NCBI GenBank assembly: GCA_963664625.1
Contig: OY761541.1
Span: 930,001-994,000, forward strand
Length of the DNA stretch: 64,000 nucleotides
DNA from: CBDCFV01 sp963664625
GTDB lineage: Bacteria; Chloroflexota; Dehalococcoidia; Lucifugimonadales; UBA3495
Direction of reading: 5' to 3'
Shown here: positions 7,896 through 16,504 of the stretch, in pieces
How positions within the stretch are numbered: position 1 is the stretch's first letter
Layout: the number at the start of each line of letters is the position of its first letter
The notes under the pieces: model-generated
Told to the model about the DNA's origin: nothing
What the model saw: only the letters and a program-made list of their open reading frames with translations
Database searches by the model: none
Translations under genes and position numbers: made by a program

Positions 7896-8731
7896 CGCAA
7901 GCAAACCTGACACGACAGACCCACGTAAAAGCCGACCCCAAAGCGGTGGGTGTGGCGAAGGCTGTTTATGAGGCCATTAGCCCCAACCGCGTAATACTGT
8001 TCGGCTCCCGTGCCAGGGGAGACCACCATGACGAAACGTCCGATATTGACATCCTGATAGTGTCGGACCAAGCTGGGGATGCAGCAATAGTAGAAGATGC
8101 CGAGTCTGCCGCCCGTCAATGCGCCGACAGGCTGTACCATCACCGTGTGCCGGTCCAACTGCTATGGCGCACCATCGATGAATTCCAACAGGCGCGCCGG
8201 ACGATAAACGGTGTAGTGGCCAGGGCCATTGACGAGGGCGTTATCATGCCGGAAGACCTTGAGGACGACCGAAACCAGGACAACGACTACGCCCACGAAT
8301 GGACTATAACTGACCAGCGGGTGGAACACGCGGAGATACACTTGGAGGAGTTCCAGGACCGCGCCGAGAACAACAGGAACGACCGCATAATCGGCAAAAA
8401 CGCCCAAGAGGCCACGGAGCACGCGCTGAAGGCCTTGATTTCAGCATACGGCGTCCGCTACGAGCGCACCCACGACCTGAACCGGCTCCTGCGGCAGGTA
8501 AACGATGCCGACCCGGACTTTCAATTTCAACCCCGCTCAAGTTACCACGTACTGGACCAGTACAGCGGGGATGATGACTACTACCGTCCCAAAGAGTTCT
8601 TGACGGACTCGCCAACATACTACGAGGACGTGGTATCGGACGTAAGGACACTGCTGGCCCGAGTGTCGGAGTTGACACAAAGGGGAAGACAGGACTCGGG
8701 AACAGTCGGGAACATGGTGTTGGTTGAATGA
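7892..8731 (+). CDS. Nucleotidyltransferase-HEPN fusion protein (copy 2)
   Basis: A 279-residue paralogue of the protein at 1562-2446. The nucleotidyltransferase domain has GSRARG from residue 38 and SDID at 50-53. The C-terminal HEPN domain has NAQEATEHALKALISAYG and R189-YERT-H194, a proper Rx4H RNase motif. The GTG start overlaps the sulfatase stop codon, so translation is coupled to it. The fusion could be a self-regulated AMPylating/RNase stress module, or a metabolic nucleotidyltransferase with a helical partner domain. Two copies within 7 kb are unusual. Confidence 0.8.
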   Translation: MTQANLTRQTHVKADPKAVGVAKAVYEAISPNRVILFGSRARGDHHDETSDIDILIVSDQAGDAAIVEDAESAARQCADRLYHHRVPVQLLWRTIDEFQQARRTINGVVARAIDEGVIMPEDLEDDRNQDNDYAHEWTITDQRVEHAEIHLEEFQDRAENNRNDRIIGKNAQEATEHALKALISAYGVRYERTHDLNRLLRQVNDADPDFQFQPRSSYHVLDQYSGDDDYYRPKEFLTDSPTYYEDVVSDVRTLLARVSELTQRGRQDSGTVGNMVLVE

Positions 8732-8750
8732 ATAAATCCCAGGACACGTT

Positions 8751-9506
8751 ATGCAAAGCATGAAAGGAATGGTGGCCATAGTCACCGGCAGCAGCCGCGG
8801 CTTGGGTCGCGCCATCGCCACTGAATACGCTCGGGAGGGCGCAACGGTGGTGGCCTGCGCCCGTTCCCAGTCGCCGGCGCCGCTGCCGGGCACCGCCGCA
8901 GAAACGGCGGAGCTTATCCGGAACGGGGGCGGAGAAGCCTTGGCGGTGGCCTGCGACGTGGGAAACGAAGAGCAGGTCAAGGCGATGGTCAGGCAAGTGG
9001 TCGACCGGTACGGACGCATAGACGTGCTGGTGAACAACGCCGGGATCATGATTCTCGGGGAAAAATTCCTGGACATCGACACGGCCCGCTGGGACAACAT
9101 CATGGAAGTGAACGTCCGCGGGGCCTACCTGACCTGCCGTTACGTGCTGCCTGTAATGATGGAGCAGCAACGGGGCAGCATCATCAACGTAGGTTCCCTG
9201 GCAGGCACCGCGCCCCGGATCGAGGGCACCGCCTACTGTTGCAGCAAGGCCGCGCTGCACATGTTCAGCCAATGCTTGGCCGAAGACATGCGGGAATACA
9301 ACATAGCCGTAAACATCCTTGACCCTGGCCCAATGAAGAGCGAGGGTTCGTCGATCATCCCGTGGGCGCAGCACGATTGGCACGTCCGCGTCGAGCCTGA
9401 GGTAGTGGGCCCCTGCGCCGTTTACTTGGCTCTGCAAGACGCCCAGTCCATGACCGGTCAGCTCGTGCTGCATCGAGAGTTTGGCAAGAGCTGGGGCCCG
9501 GCATAA
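8751..9506 (+). CDS. Short-chain dehydrogenase/reductase
   Basis: A 251-residue classical SDR: TGSSRGLGRAIA near the N-terminus, NNAG, the Ser region INVGSLAG and a full YCCSK Tyr-Lys pair. It begins a plus-strand run of four catabolic genes (8751-12461) separated by 31-48 bp, which looks like an operon. It probably oxidises a hydroxyl group in a substrate that the following GH43-like protein, hydrolase and FMN dehydrogenase also handle. The C-terminal segment after residue 215 departs from the usual VDGG ending (LVLHREFGKSW), so cofactor or dimer contacts may differ. Confidence 0.9.
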   Translation: MQSMKGMVAIVTGSSRGLGRAIATEYAREGATVVACARSQSPAPLPGTAAETAELIRNGGGEALAVACDVGNEEQVKAMVRQVVDRYGRIDVLVNNAGIMILGEKFLDIDTARWDNIMEVNVRGAYLTCRYVLPVMMEQQRGSIINVGSLAGTAPRIEGTAYCCSKAALHMFSQCLAEDMREYNIAVNILDPGPMKSEGSSIIPWAQHDWHVRVEPEVVGPCAVYLALQDAQSMTGQLVLHREFGKSWGPA

Positions 9507-9554
9507 CGCCAGGGCACAGGTAACCCGCAATCGAGTGGAGGTAGGCACCCATAG

Positions 9555-10409
9555 ATGAAAGCACAGCGACTGGACTGCAACCCCATCATCACCGTCGATT
9601 CCAGCCCCACGTTGGATGGCAACGTCAACGGGCCGTCGTTGGTGTTGGCCCCGCCTTGGCTGGAAAACCCCTTGGGCAAGTATTACCTCTACTTCGCCCA
9701 CCACATCGGTGCGTCCATCCGCTTGGCCTTTGCCGACCATCTGGAGGGGCCCTGGACAATTTATGAGCCGGGAACGTTGCGCTTGGAAGACTCCTTCTGT
9801 TACGACCATATCGCATCACCGGATGTTCATGTGGACGCCGAGCAACGGCAAGTCCGCATGTACTACCACGGATGGGCAGCCAACGCGCAACGCACCAAGG
9901 TCTCAGTTTCAGACGACGGCATCAACTTCACCGCCCGCCCCGAGAACCTGGGGCATTCTTATTTCCGCGTATTCAAATGGGGCGGCTACCACTACGCCCT
10001 TGGTATGCCGGGAGTTTTTTACCGTTCCAGGGACGGCATCACCGGGTTCGAGCTGGGACCCACGGTGTTCCCCAGCAACATGCGGCACACCGCCCTCGAC
10101 CTGACCGGCGATGTCCTGAACGTCTACTACACCAACGCCTTCTCCTGTCCCGAGAGCATTCTCCACTGCACGATCGAGTTGACACCGGACTGGATGGACT
10201 GGAAGGCTTCCGAACCCACGTTGGTCCTGGAGCCCACGACCGACTACGAAGGAATCGACGCGCCGTTGGCCCCATCCAAGCGAGGAGCTATATTAGAGCG
10301 GGTACGCCAATTACGGGACCCTGGGATTTTCCGGGAGAACGGACAGGCTTACTTGCTATACTCGGTAGCGGGCGAGCAGGGGATCGCCCTTGCAAAGCTT
10401 CAATCATAG
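9555..10409 (+). CDS. GH43-like five-bladed beta-propeller protein (glycosidase-fold)
   Basis: A 284-residue protein with repeated beta-propeller blade motifs: NGPSLVLAPPWLENPLGKYY, YLYFAHHIGASIRLAFADHLEGPW, then HIASPDVHV, YHGWAANAQRTKVSVSDDG and RDPGIF near the end. This pattern is shared by GH43 and GH117/DUF377-type glycosidases. The residues needed for GH43 catalysis could not be assigned, so hydrolase activity is not certain. No signal peptide is present, suggesting a cytoplasmic role. GGAGG lies about 12 bp before the ATG. It sits between an SDR and an alpha/beta hydrolase, which fits breakdown of a glycosylated or sugar-like compound. Confidence 0.7.
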   Translation: MKAQRLDCNPIITVDSSPTLDGNVNGPSLVLAPPWLENPLGKYYLYFAHHIGASIRLAFADHLEGPWTIYEPGTLRLEDSFCYDHIASPDVHVDAEQRQVRMYYHGWAANAQRTKVSVSDDGINFTARPENLGHSYFRVFKWGGYHYALGMPGVFYRSRDGITGFELGPTVFPSNMRHTALDLTGDVLNVYYTNAFSCPESILHCTIELTPDWMDWKASEPTLVLEPTTDYEGIDAPLAPSKRGAILERVRQLRDPGIFRENGQAYLLYSVAGEQGIALAKLQS

Positions 10410-10440
10410 CGCCCATGAATCGTCATTTTGGAGGAGATTT

Positions 10441-11286
10441 ATGACCACCGTAAAGGCCCAGGAAAAGCATGTCACGGTAAACGACGTCAAGCTGCGTTAC
10501 TTTGATTGGGGGACAGATGGGAAGACGCCGTTGGTCTGCCTGCACGGCCACACGGGGCAGGCACACATCTGGGACGAGTTCGCCGAAGCGATGTCGCCCT
10601 ACTACCATGTCTACACCGTCGACCAGCGCGGCCACGGCGAAAGCCAGTGGGCCAACACCGGGTATGCCCGCGACCGCTTCGTGGAGGACCTGGCAGCCTT
10701 TGTAGACGCCCTTGGGTTGTCCCGCTTCGTGCTGGCCGGCCTGTCCATGGGCGGGTGGCACTCGCTGCTCTATACCCCGAACCATCAAGACCGGGTGGAG
10801 CGGATAATCATCGTGGACATCGCCCCCGAGGCCAGCGAGCAATGGCGGAACCAAGGGGCCAACCGGCCGCCCACGCCGATGGAATTTGACAGCTTGGACG
10901 CCGCATTTGCTTGGATGCGGGAGGGCAACCCGTGGGCCAGCGACGCGCGCCTGAGGCAAGACGCCGAGGACAAGTTGCGCCGGAACGAGGCCGGCCGCTG
11001 GACTTGGAAGGCCGACTCGGCCCTGTACAACATCCAACTCCCCGACATGACCGACCAATCGCTCATCTCCCGCTACTGGAACGCCGTCGACACCATCACT
11101 TGTCCCATCCTGGAAGTCCGCGGCTCGGAAAGCGGGCTGGTGTCCGACGAGACACTGGCGCGGATGAAGGAACGCGGCAAGCAGTTCACTGCCATCGACA
11201 TTCCGGGCGCGGGCCACGTCGTTACCGTGGACAAGCCGATGGAATTCATCGAGGCGACGCGGGCCTTCCTGGGCGTCCCCGCCTAG
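10441..11286 (+). CDS. Alpha/beta hydrolase
   Basis: A 281-residue alpha/beta-hydrolase fold enzyme. It has the oxyanion segment LHGHTGQAHIWDEF, the nucleophile elbow GLSMGG with Ser, and the terminal catalytic His in GAGHVV. Such enzymes hydrolyse esters, epoxides, halides or C-C bonds. The ATG at 10441 is preferred to an upstream in-frame ATG at 10390 because GGAGGAG precedes it by 6 bp. It lies 31 bp after the GH43-like gene and 41 bp before the FMN dehydrogenase, in the same apparent operon. The substrate is unknown. Confidence 0.9.
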   Translation: MTTVKAQEKHVTVNDVKLRYFDWGTDGKTPLVCLHGHTGQAHIWDEFAEAMSPYYHVYTVDQRGHGESQWANTGYARDRFVEDLAAFVDALGLSRFVLAGLSMGGWHSLLYTPNHQDRVERIIIVDIAPEASEQWRNQGANRPPTPMEFDSLDAAFAWMREGNPWASDARLRQDAEDKLRRNEAGRWTWKADSALYNIQLPDMTDQSLISRYWNAVDTITCPILEVRGSESGLVSDETLARMKERGKQFTAIDIPGAGHVVTVDKPMEFIEATRAFLGVPA

Positions 11287-11327
11287 AGTCATTGCGCGCG
11301 TACATTCTTTCCCGGAGGTGACGGAGC

Positions 11328-12461
11328 ATGACGGACCCCGCCGGACGGCATATTGAAAACCCGGTGAACATTTTCGAGTACGAAGAGATAGCCAGGGAGC
11401 GGCTCAACAAGGGCGATTACGACTTCATAGCCGGAGGCGCCACCGACGAAATAACCCTGCGGCGGACCCGCGCCGTTTTCGACTCCATCATGCTCAAGCC
11501 CCGGATGATGGTGGACGTCAGCGAGCGGGACCTGAGCACCACCGTGTTGGGCCAACGCATCAGCCTGCCGGTCATGCTGGACCCCGCCGGCAACCACGGC
11601 TCGGCCCATGCCGAGGGGGAACTGGCAACCGCCAAGGCCGCCGGCGCCGTTGGAACGGTTATGGTGTTGAGTTCCCATGCGTCGCGGACGCTGGAGGACG
11701 TGGCCCAAGTGGCTACCGGCAACATCTGGTTCCAGCAGTACTTCTTCAAGGACAGGGAACTCACTCTTGAAATGGCGAACCGGGCGGAGGAAGCCGGCTA
11801 CTCGGCCCTCTGCCTCACCTTGGACGCCAAGATAAAGCCCAAGCGGGAACGGAACATCCGCAACAACTACGTCGGGCCGGCGTCGCCCAACTACGCCCAA
11901 CTGGACCTGGGGACTCACGCTTGGAAGTTCGGCGCCGACGCCCCTGCCGGCCCAAGCGATATACGCGACGTCGGCACAACCTGGCCGGACCTGGACTGGC
12001 TGGCCTCCAACACCCACCTGCCCTTGGTGGTGAAGGGCATCATGGTCGGTGAGGACGGACGGCATAGCGCCGAGCACGGGGCTAAGGGCATCATCGTCTC
12101 CAACCACGGCGCCCGGTACTTGGACACCACCTTCGCCACCATCGAGGTATTGCCGGAGGTGGTCGAGGCGGTGGACGGCAGGGCCGAGGTCTACATGGAC
12201 GGCGGCATCCGCAGAGGCTCGGATATTTTCAAGGCCCTGGCCTTGGGCGCGCGGGCCGTGCTCATGGGACGGCCCCTGTTCTGGGGCTTGGCCGTTGACG
12301 GAGAGGACGGCGTCGTGTCGGTGTTCAACATTCTGCGCGACGAACTGGACGCCACCATGGGTATGTGCGGCAAGACCACCATCGACAGCATCGGGATGGA
12401 CTCGCTGGGCACGGTTTCGCCGTTGCTCTCGCTCTTCCCACACGCGCAGGACTTCCGTTAA
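11328..12461 (+). CDS. FMN-dependent alpha-hydroxy-acid dehydrogenase
   Basis: A 377-residue (S)-2-hydroxyacid oxidase/dehydrogenase of the lactate/glycolate oxidase family. Visible parts are PVMLDPAGNHG near the N-terminus, NIWFQQYFFKD, CLTLDAK, the FMN-binding Lys in VVKGIMV, the catalytic-base segment SNHGARYLD, and the phosphate-binding MDGGIRRGSDIFKALALGA. It oxidises a 2-hydroxyacid to the 2-oxoacid. It has no membrane anchor. A strong site (GGAGGTGA) precedes the ATG. Position at the end of the catabolic run suggests it oxidises a hydroxyacid released by the upstream hydrolase. Confidence 0.92.
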   Translation: MTDPAGRHIENPVNIFEYEEIARERLNKGDYDFIAGGATDEITLRRTRAVFDSIMLKPRMMVDVSERDLSTTVLGQRISLPVMLDPAGNHGSAHAEGELATAKAAGAVGTVMVLSSHASRTLEDVAQVATGNIWFQQYFFKDRELTLEMANRAEEAGYSALCLTLDAKIKPKRERNIRNNYVGPASPNYAQLDLGTHAWKFGADAPAGPSDIRDVGTTWPDLDWLASNTHLPLVVKGIMVGEDGRHSAEHGAKGIIVSNHGARYLDTTFATIEVLPEVVEAVDGRAEVYMDGGIRRGSDIFKALALGARAVLMGRPLFWGLAVDGEDGVVSVFNILRDELDATMGMCGKTTIDSIGMDSLGTVSPLLSLFPHAQDFR

Positions 12462-12463
12462 AC

Positions 12464-13231
12464 GTGGAGCTTCTCCCTGGCCACGCTATTCCGGGCGCCA
12501 AGCCGGTCACCCGCATCGACGGTATGCCGGGGGGTAGGCACTACCGGGTCGAGGGGTTCGACGAGCTATTTCCGTCGGTCACCAACGTGTTGGGGGTCAT
12601 AAACAAACCGGCCTTGGCTCCTTGGGCACGTAACGCCGCTCTGGAGTCGGTGCAAACGGCCCTGCTGGCCCGCACCGGAATGACGGAAAGCATTACTACC
12701 GAATGGGTAACGGACGTCATTGATCAAGCCCGCCAGACCCCGGACTTCAAGAGAGACCAAGCGGCCGGATTCGGCACCCGGGCCCATGAGCTGATCGACC
12801 GGATCATTCAGGGCTTGGAGCCGGAGGTCCCGCCGGAGTTGGAGGCTGTTGTCGACAACTTCATGGCTTGGCGGGCTTCATCAGGTATGGACATCCGACT
12901 GAGCGAGGCGATGGTCTACTCCGAAAAGCACCGCTACGCCGGGTCGGCGGACGCCATCGCCTACCGGGACGGAAAGCTTATTGTCCTGGATTGGAAGACG
13001 GGCAACGGCATCTACCCTGAATATGGCCTGCAGGTGGCCGCCTACGCCAAGGCGCTGCAGGAGATGACCGGGGAACAGGTGGGAGAAGCATGGACAGTCC
13101 GACTTGGCAAAGCGGAGCCGGACTTCGAATCCCAGCGGGTAGTGGACCTTGACCGCGCCTTCATCAGCTTCAGGGCTGCGCTATACCTGTGGCGGGCCTT
13201 CCAGGGAAATCTGATGCAACCAGCCAAGTAG
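12464..13231 (+). CDS. PD-(D/E)XK superfamily nuclease (RecB/Cas4-like fold)
   Basis: About 255 residues. The core motifs are LFPSVTNVLGVINKPALAPW, an early SEAMVYS, YAGSADAIAYRDGKLIVLDWKTG (the D...DxK catalytic pair) and YGLQVAAYAKAL (the QxxxY-like motif). This is the PD-(D/E)XK_1 arrangement of RecB-like and Cas4-like nucleases. The four-Cys iron-sulfur site of true Cas4 proteins is absent. GTG at 12464, 2 bp after the FMN dehydrogenase, is a likely start; ATG at 12524 is an alternative. Its place behind metabolic genes is odd. It could be phage-derived or a repair nuclease. Confidence 0.72.
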   Translation: MELLPGHAIPGAKPVTRIDGMPGGRHYRVEGFDELFPSVTNVLGVINKPALAPWARNAALESVQTALLARTGMTESITTEWVTDVIDQARQTPDFKRDQAAGFGTRAHELIDRIIQGLEPEVPPELEAVVDNFMAWRASSGMDIRLSEAMVYSEKHRYAGSADAIAYRDGKLIVLDWKTGNGIYPEYGLQVAAYAKALQEMTGEQVGEAWTVRLGKAEPDFESQRVVDLDRAFISFRAALYLWRAFQGNLMQPAK

Positions 13232-13353
13232 GCCAAGCGGCCCACTGAATCGCTGCCGCTCCCTTAACCTTACACTCCACCCAAGGCAATCGCGTTTTGG
13301 CCGACCATAGCTACTACGGAACCAAGGCTGTTACTATCGTGACGAGGCAGGAC

Positions 13354-13420
13354 TGTAGGGGCAACCCTTGTGGTTGCCCTGGCCGGCGGGCACAGGGCAG
13401 GGACAAGCCCTGCCCCTACA
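13354..13420. repeat. 67-bp MITE-like palindromic element with 10-bp terminal inverted repeats
   Basis: The element begins TGTAGGGGCA (13354-13363) and ends TGCCCCTACA (13411-13420), a perfect 10-bp inverted pair. The interior holds two smaller palindromes (GGGCAACC...GGTTGCCC and GGGCAGGG...CCCTGCCC) and could fold into a branched structure. It lies in the 234-bp gap between the nuclease and Tag genes, with no coding content. It resembles small non-autonomous mobile elements. Confidence 0.6.
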
Positions 13421-13465
13421 ACCGTGACCCGTTCGTGACCCATTAAGCCGCGATTGCCCTTACGC

Positions 13466-14035
13466 TCAGACCAGATCGCGCAATTCCTGGTGCCTGAAGC
13501 ATGACACGTGGTGGTCGTTGACCAGTCCCGCCGATTGCAGGAAGGCGTAGCAGATTGTCGACCCCACGAACTTGAACCCTCGCCGCTTGAGGTCCGCGCT
13601 CAGCCTGTCCGACAGTGCCGTTTTCGAGGGAGCATCATCATTCGGGCCGCGTGAGTGTTGGAGCGGCTTTCCCTGAACGTAGTCCCACAAGTAGGCGTCA
13701 AAAGACCCGAACAGTTCCTGCAACTCGATAAATTTGACAGCGTTGGTCTGGAAGGCCCGGACCTTCAGCCGGTTCCGCACGATGCCGGGGTCTTGCAGAA
13801 TCTCCGCCAATCGCTCCTCGGTATACGCGGCTACCTTTTTCATGTCGAACAGGTCGAATGCTTCGCGGTACCCTTCTCGCTTCTTCAAGATGGTCTCCCA
13901 ACTCAGCCCCGCTTGCGCGCCCTCCAGCATCAGCAACTCGAACAGCTTCTGGTCATCGTGCTGGGGGACACCCCACTCGTGGTCGTGGTAATCGACCATG
14001 ATGTCGCTGGTGGCCCAGTGGCACCGTTGGACCAT
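13466..14035 (-). CDS. tag: DNA-3-methyladenine glycosylase I
   Basis: A 189-residue Tag-family glycosylase that excises 3-methyladenine from alkylated DNA. It begins MVQRCHWATSDIMVDYHDHEWG, with the zinc-ligand Cys and His of the family, has the substrate-pocket segment EGAQAGLSWETILKKRE, and ends with NDHHVSCFRH, which carries the second His/Cys ligand pair. Length matches E. coli Tag (187). The ATG at 14035 overlaps the stop codon of the lactonase upstream by one base (TGATG). An open frame continues further upstream inside the lactonase gene, but that part is a shadow. Confidence 0.93.
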   Translation of the reverse strand: MVQRCHWATSDIMVDYHDHEWGVPQHDDQKLFELLMLEGAQAGLSWETILKKREGYREAFDLFDMKKVAAYTEERLAEILQDPGIVRNRLKVRAFQTNAVKFIELQELFGSFDAYLWDYVQGKPLQHSRGPNDDAPSKTALSDRLSADLKRRGFKFVGSTICYAFLQSAGLVNDHHVSCFRHQELRDLV

Positions 14036-15069
14036 CAGCCGCCGCCATCGCCGGGCAACTCTATCACCATGACCCACATAGGTCGGTTGCCTACGTCGTA
14101 ACTCTCCAACGGTTCCAGCTCCGCCGTGTCCTGATTGACCCGGTAGGCGGTGAGGCGGCCCGACTCCAGGCCTGCCGCGTACAGGAACTTGCCCTGGGGG
14201 TCCAGGCCGATGGCCCTGGGCACTGGTTCCGCTGGTACTTGGCCCATGGGAGTCAGCCGGTGAGTCTCCGGGTCTACCGCAAAACAAGCGACGCTGTTGT
14301 GGCCCCGGTTGGGGGCATACAATGCCCTACCATCCGGGGTAATCTGTATCTGGGCGCAACTATTCTGTCCCGAATACCCATAGGGTAATGTAGTAACCGT
14401 CTGGAAAGGACTGAGAGTTCCCGACGTCCCATCAAACTTGTAAGCCGTTACGCTGCACCCCTGCTCGTTGGAGAAATAGAGGGTGTCTCCGCTGGGGTGA
14501 AAGCAGAAGTGCCGTGGCCCCAACTGTTCCTCCGGCGAAACTCGCGCCGGGTCGTTGGGCGTCAACTGGCCTGTCTCCTCATCGAAGCGGAACTGGAAGA
14601 TGGCGTTGGGGCCGTTGCCCGCGATGTGGGGCACGAAAGCAAAGGAGTTGGACGGATCAGTCTGGATTGAGTGGGCGCCCCGCGCCGTCGGCAACCGCAG
14701 GCTGGGAGATTCGGCAACCGCGCCATCGCCGCCGACGGGATGCACGGTGACCATGGACCCCTCATAGTAGGCGGCCATCACGAACCGCCCCTTGCGGTCC
14801 GTCGCAAGGAAGCAGGGATCCGTCTCCAAGCTCGCCGTTCCCATCATTTCCAGGCTGCCGTCGCCGGGGTCTATTCGGAAGCTGGACAGTTCCTTGCTGC
14901 CGCGCCGGGCCGCATAGAGGAAACGTCGTTCCGGGTCAACCGCCAAGGGAGCAGGCCCGCCGCTCAAAGCCAGTTCCCGCACTGGCGTCAATTTGCCGGT
15001 TTCGGCGTCCATATCGAAGGTCGATATCTTGTCATCGTCTTGTAGAGAAACGTACATCACATAGGACAT
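14035..15069 (-). CDS. Seven-bladed beta-propeller lactonase (6-phosphogluconolactonase-type)
   Basis: A 344-residue YbhE/Pgl-type propeller lactonase. Repeats include YVSLQDDDKISTFDMDAETG, LAVDPERRFLYAARRGSKEL, SIQTDPSNSFAFVPHIAGN, RHFCFHPSGDTLYFSNEQG, IQITPDGRALYAPNRGHNSV and IGLDPQGKFLYAAG. Family members hydrolyse 6-phosphogluconolactone or other lactones, and some members have no tested activity. No secretion signal is present. A GGAGGTGATATTGG ribosome-binding region lies before the ATG. It is translationally linked to tag, which is more likely neighbourhood packing than shared function. Confidence 0.85.
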   Translation of the reverse strand: MSYVMYVSLQDDDKISTFDMDAETGKLTPVRELALSGGPAPLAVDPERRFLYAARRGSKELSSFRIDPGDGSLEMMGTASLETDPCFLATDRKGRFVMAAYYEGSMVTVHPVGGDGAVAESPSLRLPTARGAHSIQTDPSNSFAFVPHIAGNGPNAIFQFRFDEETGQLTPNDPARVSPEEQLGPRHFCFHPSGDTLYFSNEQGCSVTAYKFDGTSGTLSPFQTVTTLPYGYSGQNSCAQIQITPDGRALYAPNRGHNSVACFAVDPETHRLTPMGQVPAEPVPRAIGLDPQGKFLYAAGLESGRLTAYRVNQDTAELEPLESYDVGNRPMWVMVIELPGDGGG

Positions 15070-15106
15070 CCAATATCACCTCCTCAATGGGCCTTCGCCG
15101 CGTGAA

Positions 15107-16162
15107 TCACCACATCAATGGGTTCCATCCTGGGAACAGCGTCCTTTCCTGTCCGTTCAGGCTGACAGTCTGGTTGCTTTCAACAACTATGTAGTAGAAC
15201 CCTCCCGGCGTCATTGCCTTGACGGTGTTGAACCGGGCGAACGCGGGACTGGGATCATAGAAACTCCACTCCTGGTTAGCGCGATCAAATTCCCAGACCA
15301 TTACCAGGTTGTCCCCCAGCGGCTCAAGAGCCTGGGTGATTTCGGAGGACTCGTCGGCGGGACCTGAGGCCGCTTCTACCGTAGCCTCGGCGTTGGGCGC
15401 GGGAACGCCATCCACCAAGGCGGTTATTACAGTCCCTGGGGGAGCCGGGTTACCGTTGACGGTGACGGTCCCGGCGAATACGTGCGGAGGCACAGGCTGA
15501 AAAGCGGGGCGGGCCAGCAGACCGCCCGACGAAACACCATTGTTACGAGTCACCGCAGTCGCGCTTGAAGGTAGGACATCCCATCCCTTAGCAGTACTCG
15601 ATGCTGACAGGTCCAGCTTGTCCAGACCTCCCTGCCGCCAAACGGCGGTTTCCGCGGCTTGGAGATTTCCAACCATGAAGGTCACCGTTTTGCCGGCATA
15701 GACCTGGTCCCCCGGCTGATGGACCGACAGCAGGTACGTGGTGGGTTCGGACGGCGTTGTTGGCACAGGCGCAGGAGTGGGCGTGGGAACCTCCGTGGGG
15801 GTTTCGGTAGGCATCGCTGTAGGCGCGACGGTAGACGGGGGAGCAGGATCCGTCGCCGGCTCGGCCTTGGGAGGCTCAGTCGGCGGTGGCACAGGCGTAT
15901 TCGTAGGCGCCGGGGCCTCAGTCGGGGGCTCAGTAGCCGCCGGCGCAACGGTGGGAGAAGGTTCCGGAGCAGGGGTAGACGTCGGCGCGGGCGTGTTCGT
16001 GGGTTCGGTCGTAGCAGTAGGTTGGGCAGTGACGGTAGCGGTGGGTTGACGGGTCGGCTGTTCCGCCGGAGGAGCGTCTCCTCCTCCACAGGCCGCGAGG
16101 GCCAGCAACAATAATGCACACAAAACGAATGGCAGTGAACGGGTGAACGCCGATTTAGTCAT
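15107..16162 (-). CDS. Lipoprotein with long Pro/Thr-rich linker and C-terminal beta domain
   Basis: A 351-residue exported lipoprotein. The signal peptide (residues 1-25) ends in the lipobox LAAC, followed by GGGD. Residues about 30-140 are a low-complexity Pro/Thr/Ala/Glu linker of repeated TPTAT/EPTxTPAP units. The C-terminal 200 residues hold two parts: one with AGKTVTFMVGNLQAAETAVW, and one with VTVNGNPAPPGTVITALVDG, a common Ig/carboxypeptidase-regulatory-like motif. The end is GGFYYIVVESNQTVSLNG...LFPGWNPLMW. It probably extends a sensor or adhesion domain beyond the cell surface. No catalytic site is visible. Confidence 0.75.
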   Translation of the reverse strand: MTKSAFTRSLPFVLCALLLLALAACGGGDAPPAEQPTRQPTATVTAQPTATTEPTNTPAPTSTPAPEPSPTVAPAATEPPTEAPAPTNTPVPPPTEPPKAEPATDPAPPSTVAPTAMPTETPTEVPTPTPAPVPTTPSEPTTYLLSVHQPGDQVYAGKTVTFMVGNLQAAETAVWRQGGLDKLDLSASSTAKGWDVLPSSATAVTRNNGVSSGGLLARPAFQPVPPHVFAGTVTVNGNPAPPGTVITALVDGVPAPNAEATVEAASGPADESSEITQALEPLGDNLVMVWEFDRANQEWSFYDPSPAFARFNTVKAMTPGGFYYIVVESNQTVSLNGQERTLFPGWNPLMW

Positions 16163-16504
16163 GCTTACCTTATCAACAGGATTACGCCGGGTGAATCACA
16201 TCGGATGGGAATGAGAGCCTCTCGCAAGCACTCCCGGGCTTGCCGGTTGCAACCTTCAAAACCGGAAACCAGTCTATTTGGGGTACATATCCTTGTCAAT
16301 CAGGGGGGCGCCGACCAACAACAGGCTCGCCTTCTCTCAAGGAGTCAGACTTGTACACGGGGACTTGGCCCTGTGATAACATATCGCGTGTTCCCCTCGA
16401 CTGCTATTACCCTCGGTCACCGAAGGGGAAGTAGATAGGGCGTTGCGTCGTAAATATGGCCCCGACGCCTCAGCTTCAACGGTAGGAACTAAGGAGAGAC
16501 ATCC
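16163..16504. other. 342-bp intergenic region between divergent genes
   Basis: This lies between the minus-strand lipoprotein and the plus-strand CoA-transferase and must hold promoters for both. No convincing gene, RNA or hairpin is visible. The last 20 bases carry the AAGGAGAG ribosome-binding site for the gene at 16505. Confidence 0.5.

Noticed and set aside
8304..9809. 501-codon minus-strand open frame over the nucleotidyltransferase-HEPN gene, SDR and propeller gene
   Set aside because: Low-complexity composition and full antisense overlap with well-supported genes.
15682..16119. Arg/Leu-rich minus-strand and Gly-rich plus-strand frames over the lipoprotein linker
   Set aside because: They are byproducts of the Pro/Thr-rich repeat in other frames; the lipoprotein frame has a signal peptide and lipobox.
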